Below the pieces are notes generated by a model, which was not told where the DNA came from, did no database searches, and saw only the letters and a list, made by a program, of their open reading frames with translations. From Prostheceraeus crozeri (Eukaryota; Platyhelminthes; Polycladida; Euryleptidae), in assembly GCA_907163375.1 (NCBI GenBank), contig CAJQUW010006864.1, positions 1-64,000 on the forward strand: a DNA stretch of 64,000 nucleotides. Reading direction: 5' to 3'. A program made the position numbers and the translations under genes. Of the stretch, positions 45,545 to 57,244 are shown one piece after another; position 1 is the stretch's first letter, and each line of letters starts with the position of its first letter.

Positions 45545-48010
45545 CGACTCTGTCAATTGGCAGGGTCGAATTGAATAAAAGAATAAAAAAATAAAAGAAT
45601 CATATTTCAAATAAATTTGAATTCGCTTGAACACGTTTTGACCAGAAATCCGGGATTAAAGAATGTATAATGTCAGAGTTATTTTCTGCAACATTCTATC
45701 TCTATTCTACATGCATCAGTACTAAACAAAGATAAGGGACTTCACACTTAGTGAAAAACACGCCGTACCAATGTTTCAGTACCTAAAGCGTGATATTGTG
45801 GTTAAAAATCTAAGAGATTTACGATCACTTTTAAACAAGGCTATTATTTACAGTGAATCTAACTCTAATTCACAATATAAAACTGACTCGAATTCCGCGC
45901 TCATCCTTCACAATGTTCCGAAACATGGTTAAAAAATCTACATGCTTATCGAAGTTTTTCTGGCTATTCTTCATGAATATGTCCATCACAAGTCTAGAAA
46001 ATAGTTACTTGGAAGTGTTGAAAGCACTGTTAACTTATGATGATCAAATAAAAGAACGTCGCCTTCTACTTTCCACTAAACCTACTTTTTTGGCTTAGAT
46101 ATGTGCTATTTCTTATATTTGTTATGAATCAAGAGATTAAACTAAATTGATTTTGAGCTTAACAAATGTATCGTCATCGCGGATATTTTTGCAAAGCGAA
46201 GGGATTGACGATATTTAATTTATTAATATTTCATCACAGTATTTTTTATAATTACTAAAATTTCATTTGTGAGATCACTTAAATCCATATCTATCGTGTC
46301 TAGCATCTCGTAATTTTTCTAGTTTTCATGTTTTCGCATATAAACGCTAAAATATCCATGCATCAGGTCCATTAAACAAATATCTAAATATATTTTGAAA
46401 TAATCTGTAAATGGGCAGTTCCACTTGACCGTCAACAATAAGGTCGAAAAGCTAATTACAGTGGATTGATTATAAGCGCACTTTCTAATGTCACAATTTC
46501 CCCAAATTTCCAAATTAAATGTTTGAGGTCGATTTTTTGCTGAATTTTACATTTCAATACAATATCATATGTTTCAGTTTCACCCTATCTTTTGCATGAA
46601 TTATTTCATATGACAATTTTTGCACAGCTTACTTTAAGGTGCACTCCAGATGATTTTTATACATGACCTCAATCGCATGTCCGCTGGAAGAGAAGTCATT
46701 CGACATGCCTCTCGGCAGCGAAAGTTGTTTCGTTAAATCGCTAGAGTTGAATGAAAATACGTGATGACGTCATTGGTGGCATGTGCGTGAGGACAGTAGC
46801 ATGGGAGCCGGCGTTGCCAGACCCAAATTTCATTATTTTGCGCAGCACAAAAAGTACACATTTTTTCTACTAAATCGTTGATATTATACATCTTTCTGCC
46901 TCAGAATTTTCATCAATTTTAAAGACTCTCTATTTGCCAACTCATGTTTGTAGTACTTTCATCGCCTAGTCCATTCTTTATCTTTTAGTACATTTAATCT
47001 ATCTATTTTAATCAAATATTTTTTAAGTTAGCATATTTTTGCAGCTTCACTCTGCCAACGCTTTTTATTCATTATTAAGTACAAAAAATATAAAATAGAT
47101 TCTGAAAAATAAAACAAAATTGCAGACTGAATGCTTTCATTGAAAACGATATATCTGCTGTGAAAAAACATATCGCAAAATTTTGCAGTTAAACTTGAAC
47201 AGTATACACAATACAAAACAGGTTCAGATTGCACTGATAAATTTTCACAAAGAATTTTATCAAACTGGTCAATAAAGATATGAAAACTTTCATTTATTGG
47301 TCCTGCAAATTATAAACAGAAATACTTGACGAAAAATTATAAATGGTTCATTATAAAGGGACTATAACAATGAACAAAGTGCAAAATGCGCGATTAGATT
47401 ATAAAACTAGATAAGTCTCATAGAAAGGCGTATCTACTAAAACAAATTTGTTATTATGAAGCAACAGCACGTGCCTAGCCTCCTAGCTGACTTGTCCCCG
47501 AATCCTGGTCGGACAAATTGCGGTCGGAAAGGTGAGGACGCAGTATCATCATGCATAAACCCAAAACACTGTCTGCTGAATTGCATCGACATATTTCGAT
47601 AAGTGTTCTGAAAGTAGCCGCCAGCACTTAAGTTGAATATTTCATCTCAGCTGAAGTTTCAACCGCCTATAAAATAATTGCACATGAAGAAATGAATCAA
47701 AATCATTCCACTGTCCAAACCGGATAATCCAGGGATTAATCATGCCAATAAACAAAATATTGATTTGACTAGAAATGTCTAATCTTGATTTACATTTTCA
47801 GTCAATTCTTTACGAAAACACGAAGCTGCAGTATGAGTAATGACATATTCAGCCTTTGCGCGTCCAGTTAATAGCGCACGTAGTGGACACGTAGCCGTCT
47901 TGACCAGCGTAGCCCACTCAACGTTTGATATGGAATCTCGGCAATCATCCAGAAAAGTTGTAATTTTTAAAGACATTTCCCAACTTCTTCTGTGATTGAT
48001 GGCAGGTGCT
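45545..48010. other. No recognised gene; a CRE-like palindrome at 46765
   Basis: AT-rich sequence. TGACGTCA, the CREB/ATF consensus, occurs at 46765-46772 with an overlapping inverted CCAAT box (ATTGG), in a locally GC-richer patch (46660-46830). No transcript start or gene can be tied to it. Confidence 0.35.
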
Positions 48011-48013
48011 TAC

Positions 48014-48141
48014 CCTCATGGGAAGACAGAAAATATCACCAGATTCGGGATTATGATGAATTTTAATGCTCACATTCCAAAGCAAATACATCTCAGCGTG
48101 ATCATATATCAAGGAAAGGTTCTCCCAGTACTTCATAGAAT
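48014..48141 (-). CDS. Candidate internal exon of unknown host gene (128 nt)
   Basis: Minus strand: acceptor TTACATTTAACATCTTGCAG, then 128 nt open throughout in one frame (two bases, then 42 codons), then donor AGG|GTAAGC. It encodes SMKYWENLSLIYDHAEMYLL and KIHHNPESGDIFCLPMR. Both splice sites are good and the frame fills the exon exactly. The PESGDIF.LPMR end is faintly like the sideroflexin N-terminal region (HPDTNEKIFMPFRM), which is not enough to name it. It is on the same strand as NEMF but does not match NEMF. Confidence 0.4.
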
Positions 48142-48374
48142 CTGCAAGATGTTAAATGTAACGCAAAATCTGGAAGAATTATTATTGTGACTGTTATAGA
48201 TACAACAAAACGGAAAAGCCAGCTAAGTCAGATAACTTCTTATTGATTAATAAAATATGGACACTTGGGTGTAGGTAAAATATGATGTACATTCATGAGT
48301 TGTGCTCGAGTTTTGTCTGATTTATGGGCCGATCCTAAATATTTTTGGTACAAAATCGTCTAATAATTTACAAA

Positions 48375-48457
48375 AAACTGGTCACTATTAGTGACTTGAG
48401 AAAAAGTGATCAAATAGTGACTAATAGTGACTAGTCACTAGTGTTGGCAACCCTGCT
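48375..48457 (+). repeat. Cluster of GTGACT motifs ending GTTGGCAACCCTG
   Basis: Seven or so (A)GTGAC(T)/GTCACT motifs occur within 80 bp, ending in GTTGGCAACCCTG. A degraded relative with the same layout (GTCACTG, GTGACC, then GTTGGGAGCCCTG) lies at 52466-52535 in the same orientation. Repeated short motifs ending in CAACCCTG look like the right terminus of a hAT-type element (left-end form CAGGGTTGCC). No partner end was found. Confidence 0.45.
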
Positions 48458-48479
48458 TCATACTATTCATCCGGTCAAT

Positions 48480-50325
48480 CATTCAATCAATCCAGAGGCG
48501 CTAGTCCAAAATTGATGACTATTTTTTCTATCTTGCCTAGATTTTTGACTATGTCGAAATTTTAAATTGGTTTCAATAGGCCTATTTTTTCAGATAGGTC
48601 TAGTGCTCCCCACTTTCCAATCACAGTTGTTGATATTGTGCTGGTACCTGTCAATTTAGATGCGATGCGTCTCTGAATGACAGCCCGCTTGCTCTATCAA
48701 GCCAAGATTTGGATCTAGAACCCAGTGTGCCGGTATTTTCTGCGTTGTTGAAAATCGACCTACTTTTACATAGGCCTACTGTCAAAGTCAGTAGTCGCTA
48801 ATCCTCGCAGCATGAATCTGATTTCGACCAATCCATATGTGATTGAGCGGAGTTCAAAAGTGAGGACGATTTTTCTTTATCTGTCTCAAATTCCTAAATG
48901 TGACTGAGTAGATCTGTAAGATAGGTGTTTCAATAGGTTCGCACTTCGGATAGGAAAGTATCCTTTCAAATCTAAAAGACGTGCCTCTGCAGGCTCATAA
49001 TTCGGATAGGCCTAATGCCCTGTACTTTCAAATAGTAGTTGAGATCACATTAATATTGCAGTGTTACTATTCATTTCAGATGTGTTGAATTCAAAAATAT
49101 TAATACATGGAAGAAAGACTCCGTGCCTAAATGTGCTTCCGAGTATAATCAAGATTCATTCATTATATTTTTACTATCTCTCAATCAGGCGATAGTTTTT
49201 TGAGCCCATGAAATGTGGTCCAATTTTTTTAAATCATCGTGTAATAAGAAAAGTAGAGACTGATGATATGAAATTGCTGAATCAATTGATAAATTGATTT
49301 CAATTGATCTGTAAATCATTGCTAATCTCCAATTGGGGTTAGCTATTACCCATTGGGTCATATTTGACCCGAACTGAAATCTATGTATTCCAAAACAGAA
49401 GCCTGGAAGTTAAATGAATGCGATATTCTTCCTATATAGCACTAATGGTCACTAATCAGATAGTAAAATTGTTCAGGTTCGCCATTCTAGAAATCTTGGG
49501 CCATTAAACTTCAATTTATTCAGAAATATCTAGGTAGCAGTGACTATGCAACGCTGTTACAGGTTGGAAATCACGTGGTGCACTAAAAATAACAATTATA
49601 AGGACAAATAGAAGTTTCCGTTATTATGATAGTTCATTGCATCTAACACTGAACGGTTTAAGTTGTCGCACAGTCAAATGCGGCTGATTCGACATTTTTC
49701 CCGACCTAATGCATCTATCAATTTTTATCCGCATTGATACTGTTACCGATTAGCATACATAAAATCGGTATTGGTTTGGGAATTGATTTTTCAGTACAAG
49801 CCATAAATCAATTTCGTGCGAAATTCACATCTATGACATCACAATTAATTAATACAATCGAACGAATCGGCACACGAATACTAGAGTAAATATGAGTCTA
49901 TCTAATCGAATCATTCGTTGTGCTACATGTCCTGTTGCGCTGTGCTTCAAAAAAATTTCCTTTGCTGGTTGTTGTTGCATTCTTCTGGAGTGAGAATATT
50001 CACTTGCAATGTGCACACTTTCTGAACAAAACTGAGTGCCAGAGCAAACAGCAATAATAACAATCATTTTTTACAGAATTTTCAGCATTAGCACAGCGGA
50101 GTCATAATTGACAGAAGTTACCGTATATCTTCATTATTTTAGCCTGTCTAGTGAAATAATTTTATGAAAAAAACTATCTGATCATTTAAGCTTCTTAATT
50201 TCCCTTTATCAGAAATTCAAGAATCAACTTACATGCCCTCTGAATGTTTCTATAGATTGCACGAGTACTGATCAAAGAAAGAAGCATGGTAAAATTGACA
50301 CTAAACTTTGCCGTGAGCGAAAAAA
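48480..50325. other. No recognised gene
   Basis: AT-rich sequence with several TAGGCCTA-type palindromes (48585, 48770, 49010). No exon or element is supported. Confidence 0.5.
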
Positions 50326-50329
50326 AATT

Positions 50330-50760
50330 GAATGTGTCCGCAGCGCAATGACATGCCTGCGGAAGTGAGACGTGGTCGTGAAAGGCGATCAGATCATGAA
50401 GAGGGAAAGAACAGAAAATGTAGTGGCAAGAAGAATGTACAGTTTGAGGCTGATAGAAAAACGCATGAGTGAAGACCTAAGGTGATTGAACCTGGAAGAC
50501 ATTTCCGATGCTCTACGAAAAAGGCTGCTGCGGTGGCATGGACACATTCAGCGAAGAAATATTTCCACATAGAAAACGGAAGGACAAGAGGAAGACACAT
50601 GACAACATGAGGAAGATAACATGATCGCAAGTCGTCTCCGATGAGCTTTGAGCTCTGGATCTGAATCCAGCAATAGTCCATGACTGGTAGGAGTGAATTA
50701 CGAAGAGCGGACAACTAAGGAAGGTTGCTCTGAGTCACGTCCTCAAAAAATCAATAACTT
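50330..50760 (+). mobile_element. LINE C-terminal fragment, plus strand
   Basis: Contains VVARRMYSLRLIEKRMSEDL, LNLEDISDALRKRLLRWHGH and IQRR, then ALDLNPAIVHDW, which is the end of a LINE polyprotein (pattern LGIEDISEVIRRGRLRWFGHVQR ... LNP). Stops interrupt it. It lies head-on to two minus-strand LINE pieces that follow. Confidence 0.7.
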
Positions 50761-50899
50761 TGTTTTCAGTGGAGACTCAGTGATCAACGGTCACGAACAT
50801 AATTCAAACCTTTTTTTGAAAAATAGGGAATGTGATCATGTTTTCAGGTTAGAGACTCCCACAATTTTTCAGATGGATCAATTAAAGCCACAATTTATT

Positions 50900-51290
50900 T
50901 GCGCGAGATCTTTCGGCCTACGTCGTAGATCCGTACCAGACGGGATACCGTCGGCAAACGTCCGCTCTGATGGCGGTTCTCCACGCGTTTAGATCTTGAA
51001 CGTCGATACGCAAGTAGATCGAGCTCCCCACGCCTCGTCTGCATACGCCACACGGAATTCTGCCTGCGTCCTTTAGTGTTTGATCATCCTGGTACCAAGC
51101 ATATGCATGACCTTGGTCTTGTTCAGATTAACCGGAATATCATGTAACCTAAGAATATCTTTCCAGGCAGTGTATCTTTGCTCAAGGCGCTCCAGTGAAT
51201 CCGTCGAAATGACCATCTCCATGCAACAGCTCATGATGACAATTTGTTTGAAATTCGCGAGAAAGAGCCTCCATGACAATCACAAAAAAA
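50900..51290 (-). mobile_element. LINE fragment with internal deletion, minus strand
   Basis: The frame 51073-51279 reads SLERLEQRYTAWKDILRLHD and PVNLNKTKVMHML, the palm end of a LINE reverse transcriptase. It is followed (minus direction) by GRIPCGVCRRGVGSS, the cysteine motif, and then directly by NAWRTAIRADV, the extreme C-terminus. The normal ~300 residues between the last two are missing, so this copy has lost its middle. Confidence 0.7.
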
Positions 51291-51384
51291 GAAGGGGCTC
51301 AAAACCGATCCTTGATGTACACCAACAATAAATTCGAATTCAGTACTGATACCAGCCCTCATTGTGACCTTAGATCTGGTGTAC

Positions 51385-52430
51385 CGGTACATGGCCTAAA
51401 CTCACTCACTCTCAGTCCACGTTTAACGTCTTCTTTTCACCGTTTTGCGATGGTTGGACACCGTCGAATGCAGGTTCGCCTTGATGGCATTTCTCCACGA
51501 TGTTCGGTCTTGTGGGCTGATGTTATGAAGATCGAGCTTTCACACATCCTCCTTGATGCTATCAAGCCATCTTTTCTTGGGGCGACCTGGTGGGTACTGT
51601 CCAGGAACTTCAAAGGAAAAAATCTTCCTTGGTCACGACTCCTCTTTCATTCGCTGCATTAGACCATACCATCGAAGTCTTCTTGTGCGTTTTGCATCTT
51701 CGATCTTGCGAATGCCGAGCCTCATGCGCAGATCGTCCATGGGAACGCGGTCGGCAAGTGGCATCGAACAGATCCACCCCACCATTGCATTGTCATTTCG
51801 GATGCAGCGATCTACATCTTCGTTGGTGAGCGACCAAGTTTCGCTGGCGTAGAGAAATATGCTACGGACACACATACTGTAAACGTGTTCACGTGTTCTG
51901 AAGAGAATACCTTTGTCTGTAAGGGCGGGGGGAAGCTCACGGAAGCTTTCCAATCGGACCGCACTCTCATCACAACTCCATCCTTACAACCACCTGACCG
52001 ACCATGTCACCAAGGCAACAAGCAGAAGGAACAACGTACTCTTCATCGTCGACTTTCACACTCGTAGGAGCCGTTTCTGTGAGATTTGTAAGCTCGCCTC
52101 GGCACGCTTTGCATTTATATTTGGGATCATTTTTAAGTTGTCCACGGATCCCCGAGCACTTGTGATGTACCCAGTGCCTGCAACAGGTACACAAGATGGA
52201 ATTGCGTCCTACACCCTGTCTGCAGACGTCGCATGGAAATTTACCCACCGTTCTTGAATGACTGTTTCAAGGGCCTCTACCTCAACATCGTCACAACTCA
52301 TGAAACTCCGACTGCAGAGTACAAGAAATTTCTGAAAGGCTATCAATAACTTATTAATAGCTAGTTGAATAGCTTGTAGGCTATCCTTGCCTTGAATCTT
52401 GGATATATTTATAGAAGCACTTCGCAAACA
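51385..52430 (-). mobile_element. LINE fragment with PHD-like cysteine motif, minus strand
   Basis: The order on the minus strand is FPCDVCRQGVGRNSILCTCC, RHWVHHKCSGIRG and YKCKACRG (zinc-binding motif, 51970-52248), then SACCLGDMVG. In the next frame are ESFRELPPALTDKG, YSMCVRSIFLYASETW and RRLRWYGLMQRM (51633-51953), then QYPPGRPKKRWLDSIKEDV and QDRTSWRNAIKANLH near 51430-51600. The 3' end is a GAGTGAGTGAG-type tail near 51385-51405. One frameshift near 51955 and a stop near 51520 show it is dead. It is the best-preserved LINE in the window. Confidence 0.85.
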
Positions 52431-52567
52431 TAGGCCTACACAATAATAGATAAAACAATTTAAGAGGTCACTGAATTGAAAGAAGTGACCAAATAGAGAG
52501 CTTTAGAGACCGGTCTAGTGACCAGTTGGGAGCCCTGTGAATAATATGCATATACGTTCAATGCGTT

Positions 52568-53856
52568 CATAATATGCGTTCAATAAGTTCGTAGAATGAA
52601 ATGCTTAGAGATGATGAATTAAGTTCTAATTTCGTGTGTTAGTTGATCTATGTTAATTATGTTCACAGTCATAACACTGTTCACTTTGCTTTGTCCGTTC
52701 AGCTATAAGAAGACTGCAAACTCATTGAATCAATGTAGAAAATGGAATCGTCACTGATTGAACACAGAGCCGTCATCAAATTCCTTGTCAAAGAAGGTTC
52801 TTCGGCCAAAGAAATCACGGAACGGATGGCTAAGGTGTACCAGCAAGATGCTCCCAAATATTCTACGGTCGCCAAGTGGGCCGCAGAGTTCAAGCGAGGC
52901 CGTCAATCCTTGAAAGACGATCCAAGGTCGGGTCGACCATTGGAGGTGACGACACCGGAAGTCATCCGCCGTGTGGAGGACCTTGTGATGACTGATCGTC
53001 GTTTGAAAGTCAAAGAAGTTGCAGTAGAAGTTGGCATTTCAGAAGGGAGCGTTTTTACGATTCTTCACGATCATCATCTCTCCAAGGTGTCTGCCAGATG
53101 GGTGCCTCGAAATCTTCAAGTACAAGATCGACAGCAGCGGATGCAACTCAGCTCACAACTTCTGGAGCTTTACAGGAGGGATCCAGAAGACTTCCACCTG
53201 CGACTGGTGACTGGAGATGAAACCTGGGTGCACCACTGGGACCCTGAAAGCAAGATCGCCTCAATGCAGTGGAAGCACAGTGACTCCCCACCTCCAAGGA
53301 AGTTTCGGACTTCCGCAGGCAAGTTGATGGCATCAGTCTTCTGGGACTCGAAGGGTCTTCTGCTTATCGATTACTTGCCCAGAAGGTCTACCATCACTGG
53401 TGGGTACTACTCGGATCTGATGGTCAAGCTTCGTCAAGCAATCAAGGAGAAGAGGCGAGGATTGCTGACTCGTGGTGTGCTCCTCCTCCATGACAATGCA
53501 CCGGTGCACAAGAGCCGCGTGGCACAAGCCACAATCAATCAAATGGGCTTCGAACAGTTGGCTCACCCAGCCTACAGTCCCGATCTGGCCCGAAGCGACT
53601 TCCACCTGTTTCGCGCCTTGAAGACCGACCTTCGAGGAAGGCGCTTTGGAGACGATGAGGAACTGAAATCCGCCGTGGATGAGTGGTTCAACCTCAAGCC
53701 ACAAGACTTCTTCCATGCTGGAATTGGGGCACTTGAGCACCGATGGTCTAAGTGCATTGAAGTTAGGAGAGACTATATTGAAAAGTAGTGATACTTTTGT
53801 TTTTATGAAATATATATTTGCATGCAATTCTACGAATTTTTTGAACGCCCCTCGTA
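52568..53856 (+). mobile_element. Mariner-family element, full length
   Basis: The right end reads CATGCAATTCTACGAATTTT-TTGAACGCCCCTCGTA, ending at 53856 before TA. The reverse complement of its inner 29 bases is found at 52576 (GCGTTCAATAAGTTCGTAGA...), so the element is about 1.29 kb, normal for mariner. The outermost eight bases of the left end (expected TACGAGGG) are replaced, and the left flank has two more GCGTTCA copies, so that end is damaged. It carries an uninterrupted transposase gene. Confidence 0.85.
52742..53788 (+). CDS. Mariner transposase, DD34D, uninterrupted
   Basis: 348 residues, the usual mariner length. An N-terminal HTH pair spans residues 1-115 (IKFLVKEGSSAKEITERM; VKEVAVEVGISEGSVFTILH), followed by the linker motif ARWVPRNL at 118-125. 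The catalytic core has TGDETWVHHW (Asp159), LLHDNAPVHKS (Asp251) and YSPDLARSDFHLF (Asp286), with exactly 34 residues between the last two. The usual YSPDLAPSD has Arg in place of Pro, next to the third Asp. It starts with ATG at 52742 (MESSLIEHRA). The gene is clearly GC-richer than its surroundings. With all catalytic residues present it may still make protein, although its left inverted repeat looks damaged. Confidence 0.95.
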   Translation: MESSLIEHRAVIKFLVKEGSSAKEITERMAKVYQQDAPKYSTVAKWAAEFKRGRQSLKDDPRSGRPLEVTTPEVIRRVEDLVMTDRRLKVKEVAVEVGISEGSVFTILHDHHLSKVSARWVPRNLQVQDRQQRMQLSSQLLELYRRDPEDFHLRLVTGDETWVHHWDPESKIASMQWKHSDSPPPRKFRTSAGKLMASVFWDSKGLLLIDYLPRRSTITGGYYSDLMVKLRQAIKEKRRGLLTRGVLLLHDNAPVHKSRVAQATINQMGFEQLAHPAYSPDLARSDFHLFRALKTDLRGRRFGDDEELKSAVDEWFNLKPQDFFHAGIGALEHRWSKCIEVRRDYIEK

Positions 53857-53869
53857 TATATAGCATATT

Positions 53870-55165
53870 TAAAGTTGGGGAAAATGTTCGTTCTTACTTC
53901 TTGAAAAACTACATCTTGAAACTGAAACACAAAGTATTTGATTAATATGAAATACAACGAAAACAGATTGCAAAAGAATGAAGTTATAGATTGAAGATTC
54001 CAGGATCATTATCATTTACTTTCATGAAAAGTAAATTTTAATATAACTTATTATAAATTTGTATCAATTATTGCTTATGAAAATGTCCGTTGACAAATTA
54101 TAAAGAAGATAAGATAATTACTTCATCAGAGCAGAAGTCCTTAGAGAGTACATCTTCGTTGCATTCACTCCGGAATTCCTTCATGTCTTTTATTGTAGGA
54201 AACGCAAGCAAGATGTGCTGACATCTGATACTATACCATGATGCACAATCTGGATTTCAGAAATTCATGACAAAGTCGATTTTATAACTTCTTTCTGAGA
54301 TAACTTTTGCTGCATTTTCCTCATGCATGTAGACAGTACATTCTAGATATCTTTCTGAACGAAAGTGGACAATTATTGAAAAATACTCAATTTTCAGACG
54401 TTATAGACTCTATAAATAAGTCCCTTGGACAATAACAAAAATATTGCATGTGAAATGTAATAGATAAGGAGGATCTTCAAAAATCTCTTGTTCACGTATA
54501 TTATGGACGATCCCTCAGGATATCTAAGTCCTAAACTATTTTGATCAATGCCTGTGATAGAGTAGCAGGCAGCTCTCAGCAACAATGGCTCGATTTTCCA
54601 TCATTTTAAAAAATTAATTTAGGATAGATATTACTCTTGTTTGTTCAGTAGTAAGAGGAAAATAATTTCTGATTGTGGGTTGTAAGAAGTAATAATAAAC
54701 ATAACACGATACTAGATTGCCTCTGTGAAACCAGAAAGATTCTATGCGTTCAACTCACTTAAATTTTTCAGTCAATGCTCAAGGGAAGAGACGAGGAGAA
54801 GATGATTCTAAACACCAAAGGTGTCAGTAGAAAGTCAAAGGCAAAGAAGCAGAAAATCGAAGAAGAGTGGGATGACAAAGGAATTATAATTGATTAACTG
54901 ATGTAACAGCATAGTAAAAAGATATACAACTGATAACTGTACAACTAATTACATGTACATGCTAATAAAAGAAACACTGGAAATATTGTGTTAGAAAATT
55001 GAATGGGTAGATGTGGAGAATTTGAAATGAGTAACAAAACTAAGTAAGAACTAATAATTGTGCAACTCGTGGCGCCAAAAATGAAAATAACGAAGAAGAC
55101 GATAATATTAAAAACCAATATGGCACAAAAGAAATACATTAGACCAAAACTCAGCTCCTCATAAC
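53870..55165. other. No recognised gene
   Basis: AT-rich sequence. A short basic plus-strand stretch near 54783-54890 (KGRDEEKMILNTKGVSRKSK) has protein-like character and ends in a TAA, but has no recognised family. Confidence 0.4.
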
Positions 55166-55169
55166 ATGA

Positions 55170-55345
55170 ACTCTCTATGAAGCTTGGTGGAAGCTTATTT
55201 ACATCACTCTCGAATGCCTCAATGCTGATAGATGTTTGAAATACCTCTAAAGGAAACTCATTCCACAACCTTGGTGCTCCATAAAAAAATCTCTTAAAAT
55301 GTTTAGTTCTACGAGGATAAGCAACGTTGCCACCGGGCCTCGAGA
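55170..55345 (-). mobile_element. LINE (CR1/Jockey-type) C-terminal fragment
   Basis: Minus-strand translation contains PRRTKHFKRFFYGAPRLWNE and FPLEVFQTSISIEAFESDVN, which is the end of the reverse-transcriptase polyprotein in many LINEs (pattern RRTN...RSFSYSAPRLWNSLP...SL..FKS.L). The frame continues without a stop into hydrophobic sequence of unknown origin. It is a 3' terminal fragment of a different LINE group from the ones at 50-52 kb. Confidence 0.75.
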
Positions 55346-55525
55346 CCCCATCCGCGCAGGCAGTGTATCGATGCAGGGTAGTATAATGAAAGTCTAAACT
55401 CAAGCCTGTGATATACTAGGAATAATGTATATACTGTATTATACCGTAATTGTACATAGTAAGTTAATTACGGTATAATTGCTCCTTCATAAGTTGAGCA
55501 CTGTCAAAGAGTGTGTTTCTCACGG

Positions 55526-55528
<3 letters not shown>

Positions 55529-55572
<44 letters not shown>
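55529..55572. repeat. (TA)22 microsatellite
   Basis: A pure TA run ending exactly where repeat copy A begins (ACCAGTTGTAACTCGCGCCC). A shorter TA run lies at the start of copy B. Confidence 0.95.
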
Positions 55573-55573
<1 letters not shown>

Positions 55574-56093
55574 CCAGTTGTAACTCGCGCCCCACCAAAA
55601 ATTATACTTTTACATTATCGCCTAATGACTGCGATTGACCGAAATCCAACGCGGTTTGCGATTTGGAACTTTTGAACGGATACTTGAGGGATGTTTTTGA
55701 TGTATTACCGACGGCTATTAACCTCACTGGCACGTGAAAAAGAAGAAAACCCGCATTTTCACTTTTCCATCTGACAGACGTTAGTACTCCCCAATGCTTC
55801 TGGGGATCGCTTGACAGTTATTCCATCTTTATTTACAGTAAAATGACATTTCCTGGGCTTTATTGAAGTCTTAAGATGCAATATAGAAAAGTACATATTT
55901 GGGAAAATATAATTAAATGCGAAGATTTAAAGTTGTGCAGGGCCTATGGGGTATATAGACCGCAACTTCATTTTCAAGTGAGTGTTTGATTCAGAAAGTT
56001 TGGATCGATGCATTTCCAAGCAATTTTTTGCATACTACCTTATTTTTGGTCAAAAATATCGAATCTTGCATCAGTTTTTCCAAAATCGATCGT

Positions 56094-56430
56094 AAAGTAG
56101 GTCATCCAGATAACCTACTTTAACATAAAACCTTATATAATCCTTGTTCGTGGATATCCGCTTTCATCCACCCTTATTTACCACCTTAATGAGCAAATAC
56201 ATGTAATTTTCACGTGAATATGTATCTGGCATAAACATGTGCTTGATTAAAAGCCAGCAAGTAGGCCAACCAGATGACCTACTTTTATCTAATAGCTATA
56301 ATAATCCTTATTTATCGGATATATCTTATCACTAGGTGTTATTTACCTCCTTCATGAGCAGCAAGACATCAGTTTGGAACAACAAAATTTTTGGTATCAT
56401 TGGATCCATACTTGAAAGCCCGTAAGTAGG
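56094..56430. repeat. Tandem ~160-bp units headed by a hairpin, in copy A
   Basis: AAAGTAGGTCATCCAGATAA-CCTACTTT (56094-56121) and AAGTAGGCCAACCAGATGAC-CTACTTT (56259-56285) are near-perfect hairpins 165 bp apart. A third, half-preserved AAGTAGGTCAAACACC lies 160 bp on (about 56421). The sequence between them is also related (GGATATCCG/GGATATATC; TTACCACCTT/TTACCTCCTT; ATGAGCA). The same layout lies in copy B at 60458-60484, 60623-60649 and about 60785. Confidence 0.85.
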
Positions 56431-57244
56431 TCAAACACCTTGTATGTTTTCGCTCATAAAAAATTTTAAAGCAGTCTGCTATTGTGCTAAGCGTCGATGC
56501 TACAGGTCATGGCCTGCATTGGCTACGACATTGTTTGTTTGTCTCTTTTTGTCCTATATTTACAACTCGGCCACGAATTATGGTCATAGTTATACCAAAA
56601 CTCTAAAAAAAACGTATGAATGATGGAATTGATGAGATTTTTTGGTTGACAACAACTACAGAACCGTTACATGTCATCGACAGTGCATAGTGGAAATCAT
56701 GTAACATACTGTGAGGATTACATCTCCAATGAAAGTCCATACTGTCTCTACACCGAATAATGTGACTATGTTTTTATGATTGAAGAAACTATATGATTTG
56801 TTTTGCTGTTGAATTGAGAGACGCAATGAACTTGTTTAAAAATAGCTTTCGACAGCTGGTTGTTGAAGATTGAATCCAAGATGGATATGAAACCTATTGT
56901 CTTTAAGACGAAGTCGATTATGAAATAACTTAACATGTGTTATCTTCATCATGCAACGGGTCGTTCACATAAATAACATGAATAAGATTTTCTCTTATTG
57001 CACAGATCTTGCATTTCAAGTGTTCTTTTATGAAACCTTGTTTTCATTAATCCAGTTTATTTGTTAGCACTTCAACACATAAGTATAAATAATGCTAATT
57101 TAAGTGAACATCAGGTAGATCCAGAATATGTCAGATAATGAGTTATCGGCCAAAAGAAATAAGCCAGTTCGATGATTTAATTAGCAGATGCTATTACACC
57201 GGCTTGGCCCTTGCAAATTAAATCCATGTCTATCACCCTGTCTC

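Noticed and set aside
45428-45634. Protein frame WLVAQLVRAQVW...VGSNPTSRTS
   Set aside because: This is the well-known accidental translation of a tRNA-like sequence, not a protein gene.
46765-46772. cAMP-responsive promoter of a host gene
   Set aside because: One perfect TGACGTCA is not enough; no transcript, exon or TATA context was found nearby.
48014-48141. Naming the exon a sideroflexin
   Set aside because: Only a dozen loosely similar positions around PESGDIF.LPMR; the preceding half does not align.
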